Shown here in pieces: positions 42,556 to 52,615 of a DNA stretch of 64,000 nucleotides. How positions within the stretch are numbered: the stretch's first letter is position 1; each line of letters starts with the position of its first letter. The notes beneath the pieces were generated by a model. The model saw only the letters and a list, made by a program, of their open reading frames with translations. It was not told the DNA's origin and made no database searches. Position numbers and translations under genes: made by a program. The stretch spans positions 1 through 64,000 of the forward strand of contig JAGYPA010000013.1 in NCBI GenBank assembly GCA_018399255.1. Direction: 5' to 3'. The stretch is from Spirochaetales bacterium (GTDB lineage: Bacteria; Spirochaetota; Spirochaetia; JABMQR01).

Positions 42556-43557
42556 CTATTGAGAAGCCGACTCACGGCGTCTTTTCATGACATTATCCAA
42601 AATGACTGCGGTTATAAGTATTATTCCCGTAATGACATTTTGCCAGTAAACATCAATTCCCAGAATATTCATGGAGTTAATTAAGGTACCCATGAGAAGG
42701 GCACCAAGAAAGGCTCCCGCAATACTCCCTTCTCCGCCGCTGAGACTCGCCCCTCCGATTACACTGGCTGTTATTACCTTAAGCTCAAGCCCGGTACCGA
42801 TATTAACTGATGCTGAAGCCATGCGGGCAGCCATTAGAATTCCAGCAATGCCTGCCAGGGTAGAGGTGAGCATGTAGTTAATAATTTTAACCTTTTTAAC
42901 TTTAATTCCGGTAAGAATCGCCGCTTTTTCATTACTGCCGATATAATAGTTTTGTCTGAAAAATCGGGAACGGCGAAGAAGGATATCCCCTGAGATGATT
43001 ACAAAAAACATCAGGATGATGGGAAATTGGAGACCAAACAGTTTTCCTTGTCCCAGAATGGTAAATGATTCTGGTAAATTGATAATAGTAACCCCATTGG
43101 CAAGGATAAGTACGAGCCCACGGACAATGGAAAGCATCCCCAGGGTGACAATGAACGGGTTGATCAGCCAGTGGGCTATGATTATCCCGTTAATGAAGCC
43201 TACAAGAGTACCCGAAAGAATACCAAGACTTACTGAAAAGAAAACTGGTATACCAAACTTAATTGCTATGCATGAAATGATGCCGCTCAAAGCCATAGTA
43301 GATCCTACTGACATATCAAGTCCGCCGGATACGAGCAGTATTGTCATACCTGCAGCGATGATTGCTTCAACAGATAGTCCCAAAAGAATTGCCTTGAAAT
43401 TTGATGAGCTGAAAAAGATCGGGGTCGTAATGCTCATTGCAGTGCCGCCAATAATAATTATAACAATGAGCATGAGTTCCCTTACTTCCAAAACGCGGGT
43501 TAATAAGTTGATAGCAATTGACTGAACGGTAGTTGACCGATTTTCGCCTGAGTTCAT
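42556..43557 (-). CDS. RbsC-type ABC permease
   Basis: A 333-aa permease of the ribose/galactose (CUT2) class with 8-10 helices. Family motifs are present: [36 protein letters not shown], and the cytoplasmic stretch [18 protein letters not shown]. It is encoded 17 bp after the ATPase gene, completing an SBP-ATPase-permease set. Confidence 0.93.
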   Translation of the reverse strand: MNSGENRSTTVQSIAINLLTRVLEVRELMLIVIIIIGGTAMSITTPIFFSSSNFKAILLGLSVEAIIAAGMTILLVSGGLDMSVGSTMALSGIISCIAIKFGIPVFFSVSLGILSGTLVGFINGIIIAHWLINPFIVTLGMLSIVRGLVLILANGVTIINLPESFTILGQGKLFGLQFPIILMFFVIISGDILLRRSRFFRQNYYIGSNEKAAILTGIKVKKVKIINYMLTSTLAGIAGILMAARMASASVNIGTGLELKVITASVIGGASLSGGEGSIAGAFLGALLMGTLINSMNILGIDVYWQNVITGIILITAVILDNVMKRRRESASQ

Positions 43558-43574
43558 TTAGTAGTCTCCATTTG

Positions 43575-45092
43575 TTAGCTGTTGTTTGAAGCAATGCCGC
43601 TGGCGTATGCAATAACACGTTTTTCAGTTATTTCCTGATGCGGCATTTCTCCGCTTATGCGACCGTTCTTTACTACAAGCACCCTGTCACTGATAGCGAT
43701 GATTTCAAGCAGATCAGAGGAAATGACCAGAATGGCTGTCCCTGTATCAGCAAGGTGTCTCAGGATAGAAAATATCTCATTTTTTGCACCGATATCGACA
43801 CCTTTTGTAGGTTCATCAACTATCAGGACTTTCGGGGCTACCCCCAGCCACATTGATAGAAGTACTTTCTGCTGGTTGCCGCCTGAGAGTTTCCGGGTTT
43901 CTGCTTGTGCTGTGGAAGTGCGTATGCCATAAGTTCTGATAGTATTTTCAACAAAGGAGTCTATTTTGTGCTGATCAAGAAAATCTGTTCTTCTATGAGT
44001 GAAGTTGATGAGCTGTGGTGCAATGCTGTTTTCACTTATAGTCATATCAAGAAAAAGGCCATCTGATTTCCGGTTTTCAGTTGCATAGGCTATTCCACCA
44101 GCTATAGCCTCAACAGGTGAGTTGGGAGTTATTTTTTTGCCATTAATTAAAAGGGTTCCATGGGAAGGTTTCAAAAGCCCGAAAATAGCACGAGCTATTT
44201 CAGTTCTTCCAGCTCCGACTAGTCCAGCCATACTGACAATCTCCCCTTTGAATACTTCGAAATTTATATCTGAAAAATATTTTTTATGAGAAAAATTCCG
44301 AACCTGGAGGACTGGAGTATTACGATCGATAGAGCTATCTCTGTTGATATGATTATGAGTAATTTTCCTACCTACCATCAGACTGACTACTTCAGGCTCA
44401 TCAATCTCAGCTACGTTGCGGGTCGCAATATACTTCCCATCCCTTAATACTGTTACCCGGTCAGCGATTCTAAAAATTTCTTGAATATGGTGAGAAATGT
44501 AAATTATGGATATCCCGTTGGTTTTCATTTCTTCCAGCAGTCTAAACAGTTTATCAATTTCTTTATGAGTTAACGACGAAGTGGGCTCGTCGAGAATCAG
44601 AATTTTCGGATTGTGCGAGACAGCTTTAAGAATTTCCACTACCTGCTGCTTTGCTATGGAAAGATTTTTCACCGGAGTTCTAGGATCTATAGATTCGCTG
44701 AAGGCCGATAGCAATTCTCTTGTTCTTGCGTAAAGATTTCTGAAGTCGATGAAACCTGCAAAATTTGTTTTCTGCCTTCCTGCAAAAAGATTTTCCGCAA
44801 CGCTGAGATTTTGAATCAGGCTGAGTTCCTGAAAAACGATTCCTATTCCGGCTTTAACGGCATCGAGGGGACCGTTGAATTTTTGAATTTTTTGATCAAT
44901 TACGAGCTTTCCCTCATCCTGCGGGATTACCCCGCTAAGAATGTTCATAAGGGTTGATTTTCCTGCTCCGTTTTCTCCTACCAGAGCATGAATTTCAGCC
45001 TTGCGTAAAGAAAAATCAACACAGTCAAGGGCTTTAACTCCTGGGAAACTCTTGCTGATTCCGGAAACACGCAGCATTTCATTATTATCCAT
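43575..45092 (-). CDS. RbsA-type ABC ATPase
   Basis: A 505-aa tandem ATPase of CUT2 importers. The first half has Walker A GENGAGKST, signature LSIAKQQVVEI and Walker B LILDEPTSSL. The second half has the usual degenerate P-loop GLVGAGRTE, signature LSGGNQQKVLL and LIVDEPTKGVD. It powers the importer made with the permease at 42556 and the lipoprotein at 45206. Confidence 0.94.
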   Translation of the reverse strand: MDNNEMLRVSGISKSFPGVKALDCVDFSLRKAEIHALVGENGAGKSTLMNILSGVIPQDEGKLVIDQKIQKFNGPLDAVKAGIGIVFQELSLIQNLSVAENLFAGRQKTNFAGFIDFRNLYARTRELLSAFSESIDPRTPVKNLSIAKQQVVEILKAVSHNPKILILDEPTSSLTHKEIDKLFRLLEEMKTNGISIIYISHHIQEIFRIADRVTVLRDGKYIATRNVAEIDEPEVVSLMVGRKITHNHINRDSSIDRNTPVLQVRNFSHKKYFSDINFEVFKGEIVSMAGLVGAGRTEIARAIFGLLKPSHGTLLINGKKITPNSPVEAIAGGIAYATENRKSDGLFLDMTISENSIAPQLINFTHRRTDFLDQHKIDSFVENTIRTYGIRTSTAQAETRKLSGGNQQKVLLSMWLGVAPKVLIVDEPTKGVDIGAKNEIFSILRHLADTGTAILVISSDLLEIIAISDRVLVVKNGRISGEMPHQEITEKRVIAYASGIASNNS

Positions 45093-45205
45093 TACTATAT
45101 CCTTGAATTTAAGACAGATAGTTCATCCATTATTGTCTAAATCATTCTCCAGTATGCCTGTATAGTCCGGACACAGTTTTATTTCCATGCCCGGACTGAG
45201 TGTTT

Positions 45206-46234
45206 CTAGAGATCCCGGATATAATACTGGGCAGTTGTTTTATCAACAAACTTGACTCCGGTATCAATGAAATTGGGTGCCAGAGAAATATCGGCTGCAG
45301 CGTTGTCAGTTGTAATCTCGACAGCGGCATGGTGAATATTGTACAGAACCTGAAGAGCTAAAAATGGCATCATGGCAGATTTCTGAACGATGGTACCAGT
45401 TATTATTCCTTTAGTGATTTTTTCTAGAACTTGCCGGTCACGATCCATGGATATGACTGTAACTTTTCCTGCAAGCCCGGCTTCTTCCAAAGCTGTTGCG
45501 CTGGCTGCACCACCAACTGCATCTGTGCATCCAATTCCATCAAGGTTGGGGTTTTTTTGAAGGATTGCATTTACTACTTGAAGAGTATGAACAGGATCTG
45601 CCTTGGTGTCGCCAACCTGAACAACTTCAATTCCAGGATACTCAGCAAGGGCATCCTGGTACCCTCTTTCTCTCTCTCTATGAAGATCAACTCCTGGTTC
45701 TGTAAGAATGGCAACCTGTCCTGTCCCGTTCAGGGCTTCAGCCAATTTTTCTCCGCCAAGATACCCGGCATTGTAGTTACCTGTACCAACAAAAGATACG
45801 CGTTTTGATGTTGGAACATCGCCATCGACTGTTACTACTGGAATTCCCTCATCAACTGCTTTGTTGATGATGGGCATAAGGCTATTTTCCGCCCCAAAAG
45901 TAATAATTCCAGCTGGTTTTTGAGCAATAGCCGCTTCAAAGGCTGTAATCATGGCATTGATGTCATAATCTGGAGGACCAACATATTTTGTTTTTACCCC
46001 CATCATTTCACCTGCTGCCTGCAGTCCTATTTTGTGATCGTAAAAATATTCAAGATCACCAAGGCAGTAGACTCCAATATAGAGCTCATCCGAGGTGTCC
46101 GCTATGGTTTGGGCTTCTGCTTCAGATTCCGTATCAATAACAGAGGCCTTGTCAGCGGCTTCTTTGCTGCATCCTGTAAATGAGAAACTGATCAATATGA
46201 CCAGCAGCAATCCAGTAAACAATAATTTTTTCAC
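45206..46234 (-). CDS. RbsB-type sugar-binding lipoprotein
   Basis: A 342-aa periplasmic-binding-protein-I family protein. The signal peptide ends in a lipobox (FSFTGC, Cys22), so it is probably anchored to the outer face of the membrane. Ligand-binding features include KPAGIITFGAENSLMP and GIGCTDAVGG. It starts with GTG at 46234 behind AAGGAG. It is first in the operon, facing the divergently transcribed two-component genes. Confidence 0.9.
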   Translation of the reverse strand: MKKLLFTGLLLVILISFSFTGCSKEAADKASVIDTESEAEAQTIADTSDELYIGVYCLGDLEYFYDHKIGLQAAGEMMGVKTKYVGPPDYDINAMITAFEAAIAQKPAGIITFGAENSLMPIINKAVDEGIPVVTVDGDVPTSKRVSFVGTGNYNAGYLGGEKLAEALNGTGQVAILTEPGVDLHRERERGYQDALAEYPGIEVVQVGDTKADPVHTLQVVNAILQKNPNLDGIGCTDAVGGAASATALEEAGLAGKVTVISMDRDRQVLEKITKGIITGTIVQKSAMMPFLALQVLYNIHHAAVEITTDNAAADISLAPNFIDTGVKFVDKTTAQYYIRDL

Positions 46235-46551
46235 CTGTATCTCCTTATAATTTTGAATTTTTTATAAAAACCTACAAGGAGTATCGACCGATTTGCTGTA
46301 GACGTACATGTTCGATATTGAGGATTGGTATATACAATTTTTTATTATTCATAGTGCGGGAAGACCAATTGAATCGTGTTCTGTGATTTCGTTTTGTGAA
46401 GAAGATTTCTCAGCGGAAAGGTTTGCGGAAGTGCAAGAATGTTATTGATTAAGGTCAAAATAGTATATATACAAATTATAATTCTCTGCTAGAATAGAAA
46501 TTATTAAACGATTTGAGGTGATAATTTTTTATGGGGGGATGAGACAGCTGT
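46235..46551. promoter_or_regulatory. Divergent control region of sugar island
   Basis: A 317-bp region between the binding-protein gene and the sensor kinase gene. Rightward promoter: TTGATT (46445-46450), 17-bp spacer, TATACA (46468-46473). TCGACCGA (46288-46295) and CGTACATGTTCGA lie near the leftward gene; similar elements (CGTACATTTC and TCGACCGAAC) precede the second ATPase gene at about 49982-50012. These are candidate sites for the AraC-type response regulator. Confidence 0.5.
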
Positions 46552-48384
46552 ATGACGCTGAAAAACCACAGGAAGAGAAATCATTCAAACAAATCAGGTA
46601 CGATTCGTTTGAATATTAGACTTCAATATAAACTTGGTCTTGCTTTTTTCTTCTCCTTCATACTCCCTGTTATTATATTCGGCTTTTTCCTCTTGTTTTC
46701 CTTTAACCGGATATTGGAAAATAACTTATTCACGTCACAGGAAGTATATCTGAATGAGCTTAAAAATGATGTCGACCGGTTTGTTATTGACCTGCATCGC
46801 CTGGTTAGAACAGTATCTTATGACATACCATTTACTATAGAGCTTGCTAAGTCCAAAGATGATATTCCTTTAGAGTCCGATTATAAAACCCACTCTGAAA
46901 GTATTGTTGAACATCTTGAAGAGCTGGTTAAGGATGAATCATCTATTTTGGGATTTTACATGCTGACAGATGAAAAACAAGCTTTTCACTCAAGAAATCT
47001 GCAGGACATTGAATCATCGGAGGTTCTGATTGACCGTACTGTTTTTTCCGGTATACAGGAAAGGGAGAGTGCAATAGCTCTTTATCGACCGTATTCACCT
47101 GCTATTTTTAGTGGGTTCAGTCAAGAAGTTCTGCTTTTTGCAGCTCAAATAAATGTAACATATCTTGACAAGAAAGTTATAGAGCGTGGCGTAATGGTTT
47201 TAGTCATCGATCGGAATGCCATTGATTCGCTAATTCAGCTGAGTAATCGACCAAGTGATCAGATATATCTCTATTCCGACCAAGGAGACTTTATTTACTC
47301 AAAGAATGCTGCAGTTGCCTACAAAGCATTACCAGAAAAGCTTACATCGCAGCTTGCTGAACTGAAAGCTGGTAGGTACAAAATAACAGGCAGTACATCA
47401 GCAAATTTAGTTAGTTTCGACACATCTCGTTTTAATACAATTAAATATCTTTCGATCTCCTCTGACCAGCGAATAAAGAAAGATACATTATTACTTAATC
47501 GGTTTACTCTGATTTTTCTATTCAGTCTTATAGCCGTTATTTTTTATTTGGTTGTGCGTCTATCCCGCTCAATTTCACTGCCAATAAATAGATTGGAACA
47601 TATCATGGGAAAGCTGGAGGCTTCAAATTATAATGATGTTACCCTTTTAGCGGTAGCTGACCACAAAGGGATACTTTCACCCTACTTTTCTCATCTTCAC
47701 CAATTTCTTCTATCAGTAATCACAAGAATAAACACGTATCACCGGCAGGAGAAAGAACACGAGCTGATGATTCTGCAGTCTCAGATAAATCCTCATTTTA
47801 TGTATAACTCATTAAATACAATTCGTGTTATGGCTGAACTAGAAGGACACAGTAAAATTGCATCTGCTGTAAGGTCTTTAATACATCTCCTTCGTAATTC
47901 AATAAGAATTGGGGTGATCTTCATATCGATAAGGGATGAAGTTGAACAAATAAAGGATTATATCTCTTTGCAGCAGTTGAGATATAATGATTCTTTCACA
48001 GTTCATTTTGATATTGATGAAAATGTATATCCTTATAAATGCATAAAATTCATACTGCAGCCAATTGTAGAAAATGCAATATTTCACGGAGTAAATCCGA
48101 GCAATACGGATGGGATTATTACAATATCCATTAAGAAAGAGCAACAAAGTATTTGCTATTCAATATCTGACAATGGCAAAGGATTTGATATCCAGATATT
48201 GAAGCGTATCACTAATCAGGAACTTAACTCGGAGAGAGGTGAGAAGATAGGCTTGAAGAATGTAAATTCCCGACTGGAAACATATTTTGGTCCAGATTCA
48301 CAGCTAAAGATTGTCACAGAAAAAGATCGTGGTACGGTAATAAAATACACGATACCAGCAGAATTATTTGGAAAAACAGAATGA
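46552..48384 (+). CDS. YesM-type sensor histidine kinase
   Basis: A 610-aa membrane kinase. Two helices (about 28-52 and 320-342) bracket a large extracytoplasmic sensor domain. A HAMP-like linker follows. The His_kinase motif QSQINPHFMYNSLNTIR holds the phosphorylated H415; the ATPase domain has QPIVENAIFHGV (N box) and DNGKGFD. It pairs with the AraC-type response regulator, whose start overlaps its stop by 4 bp. It probably senses a sugar, perhaps through one of the adjacent binding proteins. Confidence 0.92.
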   Translation: MTLKNHRKRNHSNKSGTIRLNIRLQYKLGLAFFFSFILPVIIFGFFLLFSFNRILENNLFTSQEVYLNELKNDVDRFVIDLHRLVRTVSYDIPFTIELAKSKDDIPLESDYKTHSESIVEHLEELVKDESSILGFYMLTDEKQAFHSRNLQDIESSEVLIDRTVFSGIQERESAIALYRPYSPAIFSGFSQEVLLFAAQINVTYLDKKVIERGVMVLVIDRNAIDSLIQLSNRPSDQIYLYSDQGDFIYSKNAAVAYKALPEKLTSQLAELKAGRYKITGSTSANLVSFDTSRFNTIKYLSISSDQRIKKDTLLLNRFTLIFLFSLIAVIFYLVVRLSRSISLPINRLEHIMGKLEASNYNDVTLLAVADHKGILSPYFSHLHQFLLSVITRINTYHRQEKEHELMILQSQINPHFMYNSLNTIRVMAELEGHSKIASAVRSLIHLLRNSIRIGVIFISIRDEVEQIKDYISLQQLRYNDSFTVHFDIDENVYPYKCIKFILQPIVENAIFHGVNPSNTDGIITISIKKEQQSICYSISDNGKGFDIQILKRITNQELNSERGEKIGLKNVNSRLETYFGPDSQLKIVTEKDRGTVIKYTIPAELFGKTE

Positions 48385-49931
48385 ACCTGAATTTATTGGT
48401 TGTTGATGATGAGCCTCTTGTTCGTAAAGGATTGAGGAGCATTCTTTCTGAACTTTCCGATGAACTGAAAATTACACAAGTATATGAGGCTGAGGATGGC
48501 TTGCGGGCGTTGAATATTCTTAATCAGGAGGAAATTGATGTTGTCTTTACTGATATAAAAATGCCCAATATGGATGGGATTGCATTACTTAGTTGGATAT
48601 CTGCAAGCAAGCCCGACTGCATAAGTGTTGTTCTGTCATGTCATGATGATTACGATTTTGTACGGCAGGCTTTCAAGCAAAAAGTTGTGGACTATATTCT
48701 CAAATATGATATTGACCGGGAAATAATCAAGCAGACTATTGTCAGAGCGCTTGAACGAAGAGAACTTCTTAAACAGATTACAAATAGCGAAATTATAAAT
48801 CATGCAATCGATACGGAGGCAGTTGTCCGACGGATTGAGGAATATAAGGATGAACTTGGAGAATCAGCCTTTTTCAGGTTAGTGGTGATATATGTTCCTA
48901 AACCACTTTCTGAAGATAAGCAATTCTTTTTGGACAAAAACATTGGGATGTCGCTGAAGAAATGTACGCAGCGGCTGGTTGTTCCCGATATCCACTTCAA
49001 GGCTCTGCCTTTTTCCCGTTCACTATATCTGGTTATTCAGAGTTCTCCAGTTACTATTACCCGAGGGAATCTTGAAAGGTTTTATCAAGCAGTGATTGAA
49101 GATGTCAGCAGAATGGTAAGCCAAACTGTTTCAATTTTGGTGAGCTCAGAAAAGAAGTGGAGGAGTTCAATCAGCAGTCTGCTTGAGCAGATTCAAAATG
49201 CAGAGGAGTTTATATTTTTAACAGGTCCTGCTTTGCATTGGGCAGAAAATGAATTATTTTTCGGACAGACGGTTTTTAATAAAAACTTATTGGCAGAGTT
49301 TAAAGTTGATCTATATAAACTGCTCGATGATAAAAGTCTACCGTCGTTAAAGAACAAATTGGAAGAGTTGGCTGGGTATATCACCAGGGAAAATTCCTTT
49401 TCTATTCAGCTGGTTAAATCATTTTATTTGGAACTTGCTGATTTACTTGTTGTCTTTTATCGTGAAGCCCTTATTTTGGAATATAATAGCGAGGTTATTC
49501 AGGAAGTAAAGAATGCTATAAAGAGTGCAGGGTATTTTTCCGTTGTGCATGAAGCATTATTGAAACTGATAGACCAGTTTTTATTAAACTCCCTCAGTAA
49601 TTACCATTCTGGTGAGATTTCAATAGGTATCAGGCGGGCTGTTTCCTGCATTCATTCAAATTTTGAAAAAAAGAATTTCAGTCTTTCAGATGTGGCACAG
49701 ATGCTTAACTATTCCCTCAGTTATCTCAGTCGACAGTTTAAAAAAGAAATCGGGCTGAGTATAGTAACTTACATCAATGATTTACGCTTGGAGGAGTCAA
49801 AGAAGCTGCTTGCAACAAAAAAATACATGGTCTATGAGGTTGCCCATCTTGTAGGATTCAATAACTATAACTACTTCAGCAAAATCTACAAAAAGAGATA
49901 TGGAGTGAGCCCGGCCAATGATGATATCTAA
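48381..49931 (+). CDS. YesN-type response regulator, AraC output
   Basis: A 516-aa regulator. Receiver domain residues 1-120 have VVDDEPLVRKG and the phospho-acceptor D58 (FTDIKMPNMDG). A long middle region of no clear family follows. The C-terminal AraC-type double helix-turn-helix (about 415-512) has FSLSDVAQMLNYSLSYLSRQ and VAHLVGFNNYNYFSKIYKKR. It should activate the flanking importer operons in both directions. Confidence 0.92.
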   Translation: MNLNLLVVDDEPLVRKGLRSILSELSDELKITQVYEAEDGLRALNILNQEEIDVVFTDIKMPNMDGIALLSWISASKPDCISVVLSCHDDYDFVRQAFKQKVVDYILKYDIDREIIKQTIVRALERRELLKQITNSEIINHAIDTEAVVRRIEEYKDELGESAFFRLVVIYVPKPLSEDKQFFLDKNIGMSLKKCTQRLVVPDIHFKALPFSRSLYLVIQSSPVTITRGNLERFYQAVIEDVSRMVSQTVSILVSSEKKWRSSISSLLEQIQNAEEFIFLTGPALHWAENELFFGQTVFNKNLLAEFKVDLYKLLDDKSLPSLKNKLEELAGYITRENSFSIQLVKSFYLELADLLVVFYREALILEYNSEVIQEVKNAIKSAGYFSVVHEALLKLIDQFLLNSLSNYHSGEISIGIRRAVSCIHSNFEKKNFSLSDVAQMLNYSLSYLSRQFKKEIGLSIVTYINDLRLEESKKLLATKKYMVYEVAHLVGFNNYNYFSKIYKKRYGVSPANDDI

Positions 49932-50015
49932 TTTGATCATTTAATTAACAAGTTAAAAATTGTTCATTCCAGTAGTATAAATCGTACATTTCTAGAGTTC
50001 TCGACCGAACTTATA

Positions 50016-51641
50016 ATGCAAAGTATGAAAAGTAGTTCAACCCTGCTGGAAATTGCAGATATATCAAAAAAGTTTCATGCTATTCAAGCGCTTGATAGTG
50101 TGAGTCTGAAGTTGAAGACACATACCATTACGGCACTCATTGGGGAGAACGGCGCGGGAAAATCAACCCTGGTTAAGATTCTTGCCGGATATTACCAGCC
50201 TGATTCAGGATTAATAAAACTTGACGGCAAGCCAGTATGCTTACAAAACGTAGTTTATGCCCAGAGTCAGGGTATAAGCGTTATTCATCAAGTACCTGCT
50301 TTTGCACCGGATCTTTCAGTTGTTGATAATATCTTTCTTGGAAGAGAACTGTCAAAAAATTTAAAAGGCAGAGCTCTCTCAAAACATGACAGATCAGCTG
50401 AAATTAAAAATCTCAAGCCATTATTGTCCCAGTATGGAGCAAATTTCAAGCCGGAAGTACGAATGGGACAACTGAAAGCTTATCAGCAGAGATTAGTGGG
50501 AATTATTAGAGCACTTGTTTTTTCAGCACGTATTCTTATCATGGATGAGCCCACCGCTGCCTTGCCGCTTGAAGAACGGGAATTGCTGCTGTCAAGGATT
50601 CGTCAGCTTCGGGATGATGGGTACTGCATTCTATATGTTTCCCATCATATGGATGAAATAGAAAAAGTTGCTGATGAGGTTGCCGCTTTGCGAAACGGCA
50701 AGCTTGTCGGATATACTGATACTGTGCCCACTCAGGATCGGATGATTGAGATGATGACGGGTGACAGGCTGAGAAGTTTGTCGGAAATGTATGATAATGA
50801 AATGCACGATTTCAAGAGAAAGGCGAGAACAGACAGTGATCCCATTCGTACGAGCTATTCTTTTTCCCTGACCCCGCCTTTTAGTTCCAGTTCTTCTACG
50901 TTGGTTCAGAATCCTGTTGCATTGACAGTAAAGGCAGGTGAGCTTGTAGTGTTGACAGGAATTGTAGGGTCGGGTGCTAAGGATATTGCCGAGGCCATGT
51001 ACGGGATGCGTACCGACTGGCAGGTTGTTCTATCAAAAGATGAAACATCATTTCGGCTCAGAAACCCCAAAGATGCAATAAAACACAGTATAGGGTATCT
51101 TTCGGACGATCGTCTTGGGGAAGCAATGATAAGTGACTTTTCCATCCGTGAAAATATAACAATATCCATGCTTGAGAAAGTCTCTCGTTATCTCATTCGT
51201 CATATAGTTTTGAGGGATGAGAAAAGAACAGCGGGAGAATTATGTAAAAATCTAAAAGTGAAAATGCATTCAATTGAGCAAACTATCACTGACCTGAGTG
51301 GAGGGAATCAGCAGAAAGTTATGCTTGCTCGATGGTTATTTGCCGAGGTCGGAATGTTGATTCTGAATGAGCCGACACAAGGTGTTGATGTTATGGCGAA
51401 ACGTGACGTAATTCGTTTGCTTAGGGAACTGACTGCTATGGGGGGAGCCTGCATTATTGCAACCAATGACCCTGAGGAGTTCCTGCATATAGCGGATAGG
51501 GTTCTGGTAATGAGGAAGGGAATAATTGTCGGTGACTTTTCGGGAAGTGCGATAAAGCATTCCGATGTATTTCAATCGATGCTGATTCATGAAAACTTAG
51601 GGCTGACAGGGAGGCGTCATGAAAGAAAACGTTCGGAATAA
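50016..51641 (+). CDS. RbsA-type ABC ATPase, variant
   Basis: A 541-aa tandem ATPase, second CUT2 set of the island. The first half has Walker A GENGAGKST and Walker B LIMDEPTAAL but an unusual signature (MGQLKAYQQRLVGI). A Ser/Pro-rich linker (about 265-305) precedes the second half, which has a degenerate P-loop (GIVGSGAKDIAEA), a normal LSGGNQQKVML and LILNEPTQGVD with Asn in place of the Walker B Asp. It is thus more degenerate than the ATPase at 43575. No strong ribosome binding site; ATG at 50025 is an alternative start. It overlaps the permease gene by 23 bp. Confidence 0.9.
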   Translation: MQSMKSSSTLLEIADISKKFHAIQALDSVSLKLKTHTITALIGENGAGKSTLVKILAGYYQPDSGLIKLDGKPVCLQNVVYAQSQGISVIHQVPAFAPDLSVVDNIFLGRELSKNLKGRALSKHDRSAEIKNLKPLLSQYGANFKPEVRMGQLKAYQQRLVGIIRALVFSARILIMDEPTAALPLEERELLLSRIRQLRDDGYCILYVSHHMDEIEKVADEVAALRNGKLVGYTDTVPTQDRMIEMMTGDRLRSLSEMYDNEMHDFKRKARTDSDPIRTSYSFSLTPPFSSSSSTLVQNPVALTVKAGELVVLTGIVGSGAKDIAEAMYGMRTDWQVVLSKDETSFRLRNPKDAIKHSIGYLSDDRLGEAMISDFSIRENITISMLEKVSRYLIRHIVLRDEKRTAGELCKNLKVKMHSIEQTITDLSGGNQQKVMLARWLFAEVGMLILNEPTQGVDVMAKRDVIRLLRELTAMGGACIIATNDPEEFLHIADRVLVMRKGIIVGDFSGSAIKHSDVFQSMLIHENLGLTGRRHERKRSE

Positions 51642-52584
51642 TACATTCTTTATCCGATTACGGGCAGTGGATAATATTGGACTGTATGGAGTTTTTATAG
51701 CAATAATCATTTTTTTCAGTTTTGCTTCCCCCTATTTTTTCACATTGAGAAATTTTATGGATATCCTTCGACAGTCAACTTTTGTCCTAGTGGCAGCCTT
51801 GGGGATGACTGTAGTAATAATTACTGCTGGCATAGATCTTTCGGTGGGTTCTGTAATTGGCTTGTCAGCTGGTGTCACCAGTGTTGTTTTGCTGCAGGGG
51901 GCACCAACCTCAGTTGCTGTTATTGCTGGATTGACAATTGGTATCATTTGCGGGTTCATTAATGGAATTATCATTACAAAGTTGGGAGTAACTGATCTTA
52001 TAACAACATTATCAACTCTGAGTATATTTCGCGGCATTCTTTTTATGATGACTCATGGGATTCCATTTCAGGCTTTTGCACGCCCTGACTTTTCAATGCT
52101 CGGCAGGGGCAGTATAGGACCAGTTCCTTTTCCTATAATTATTGCTGCCGGAATTTTTCTAATTCTGCGCTACATTCTTGGGCGAACAATTTTGGGGCGG
52201 CATATTTTTGCTGTGGGTTCTAATAGTACTGCAGCGATACTATCAGGGATAAGTGTCAGTAAAAATAAAATTGCGGTCTATATGATATCGGGTTTTACTG
52301 CCGCTGCATCTGGAATAATGCTTGCGAGCAGGCTCTCATCAGTTCCTCCTGATCTTGGGCAGGGATATGAAATGTCAGTTATCGCAGCAGTTGTAATTGG
52401 TGGGACCTCCCTTTTCGGGGGATCAGGAAGCGTTCTTGGTACGGTTATTGGTTCTCTCATGGTGGCTATCATTGGAAATGGACTCATTCTTCTCAACGTT
52501 AATCCGTTTTATCAATATGTCATCAATGGGGTGATAATTATTCTTGCTGTTTCCTTCAATAATGCTAAGAGAAAACGCACTTAG
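51619..52584 (+). CDS. RbsC-type ABC permease
   Basis: A 321-aa CUT2 permease: [37 protein letters not shown] and VGSNSTAAILSGISVSKNK. About nine helices. GGGAGG lies before the ATG within the end of the ATPase gene, so the 23-bp overlap is probably real. Confidence 0.92.
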   Translation: MKENVRNNTFFIRLRAVDNIGLYGVFIAIIIFFSFASPYFFTLRNFMDILRQSTFVLVAALGMTVVIITAGIDLSVGSVIGLSAGVTSVVLLQGAPTSVAVIAGLTIGIICGFINGIIITKLGVTDLITTLSTLSIFRGILFMMTHGIPFQAFARPDFSMLGRGSIGPVPFPIIIAAGIFLILRYILGRTILGRHIFAVGSNSTAAILSGISVSKNKIAVYMISGFTAAASGIMLASRLSSVPPDLGQGYEMSVIAAVVIGGTSLFGGSGSVLGTVIGSLMVAIIGNGLILLNVNPFYQYVINGVIIILAVSFNNAKRKRT

Positions 52585-52615
52585 TCTATAAGTGTTATAT
52601 AACAGGAGGTGTTTT

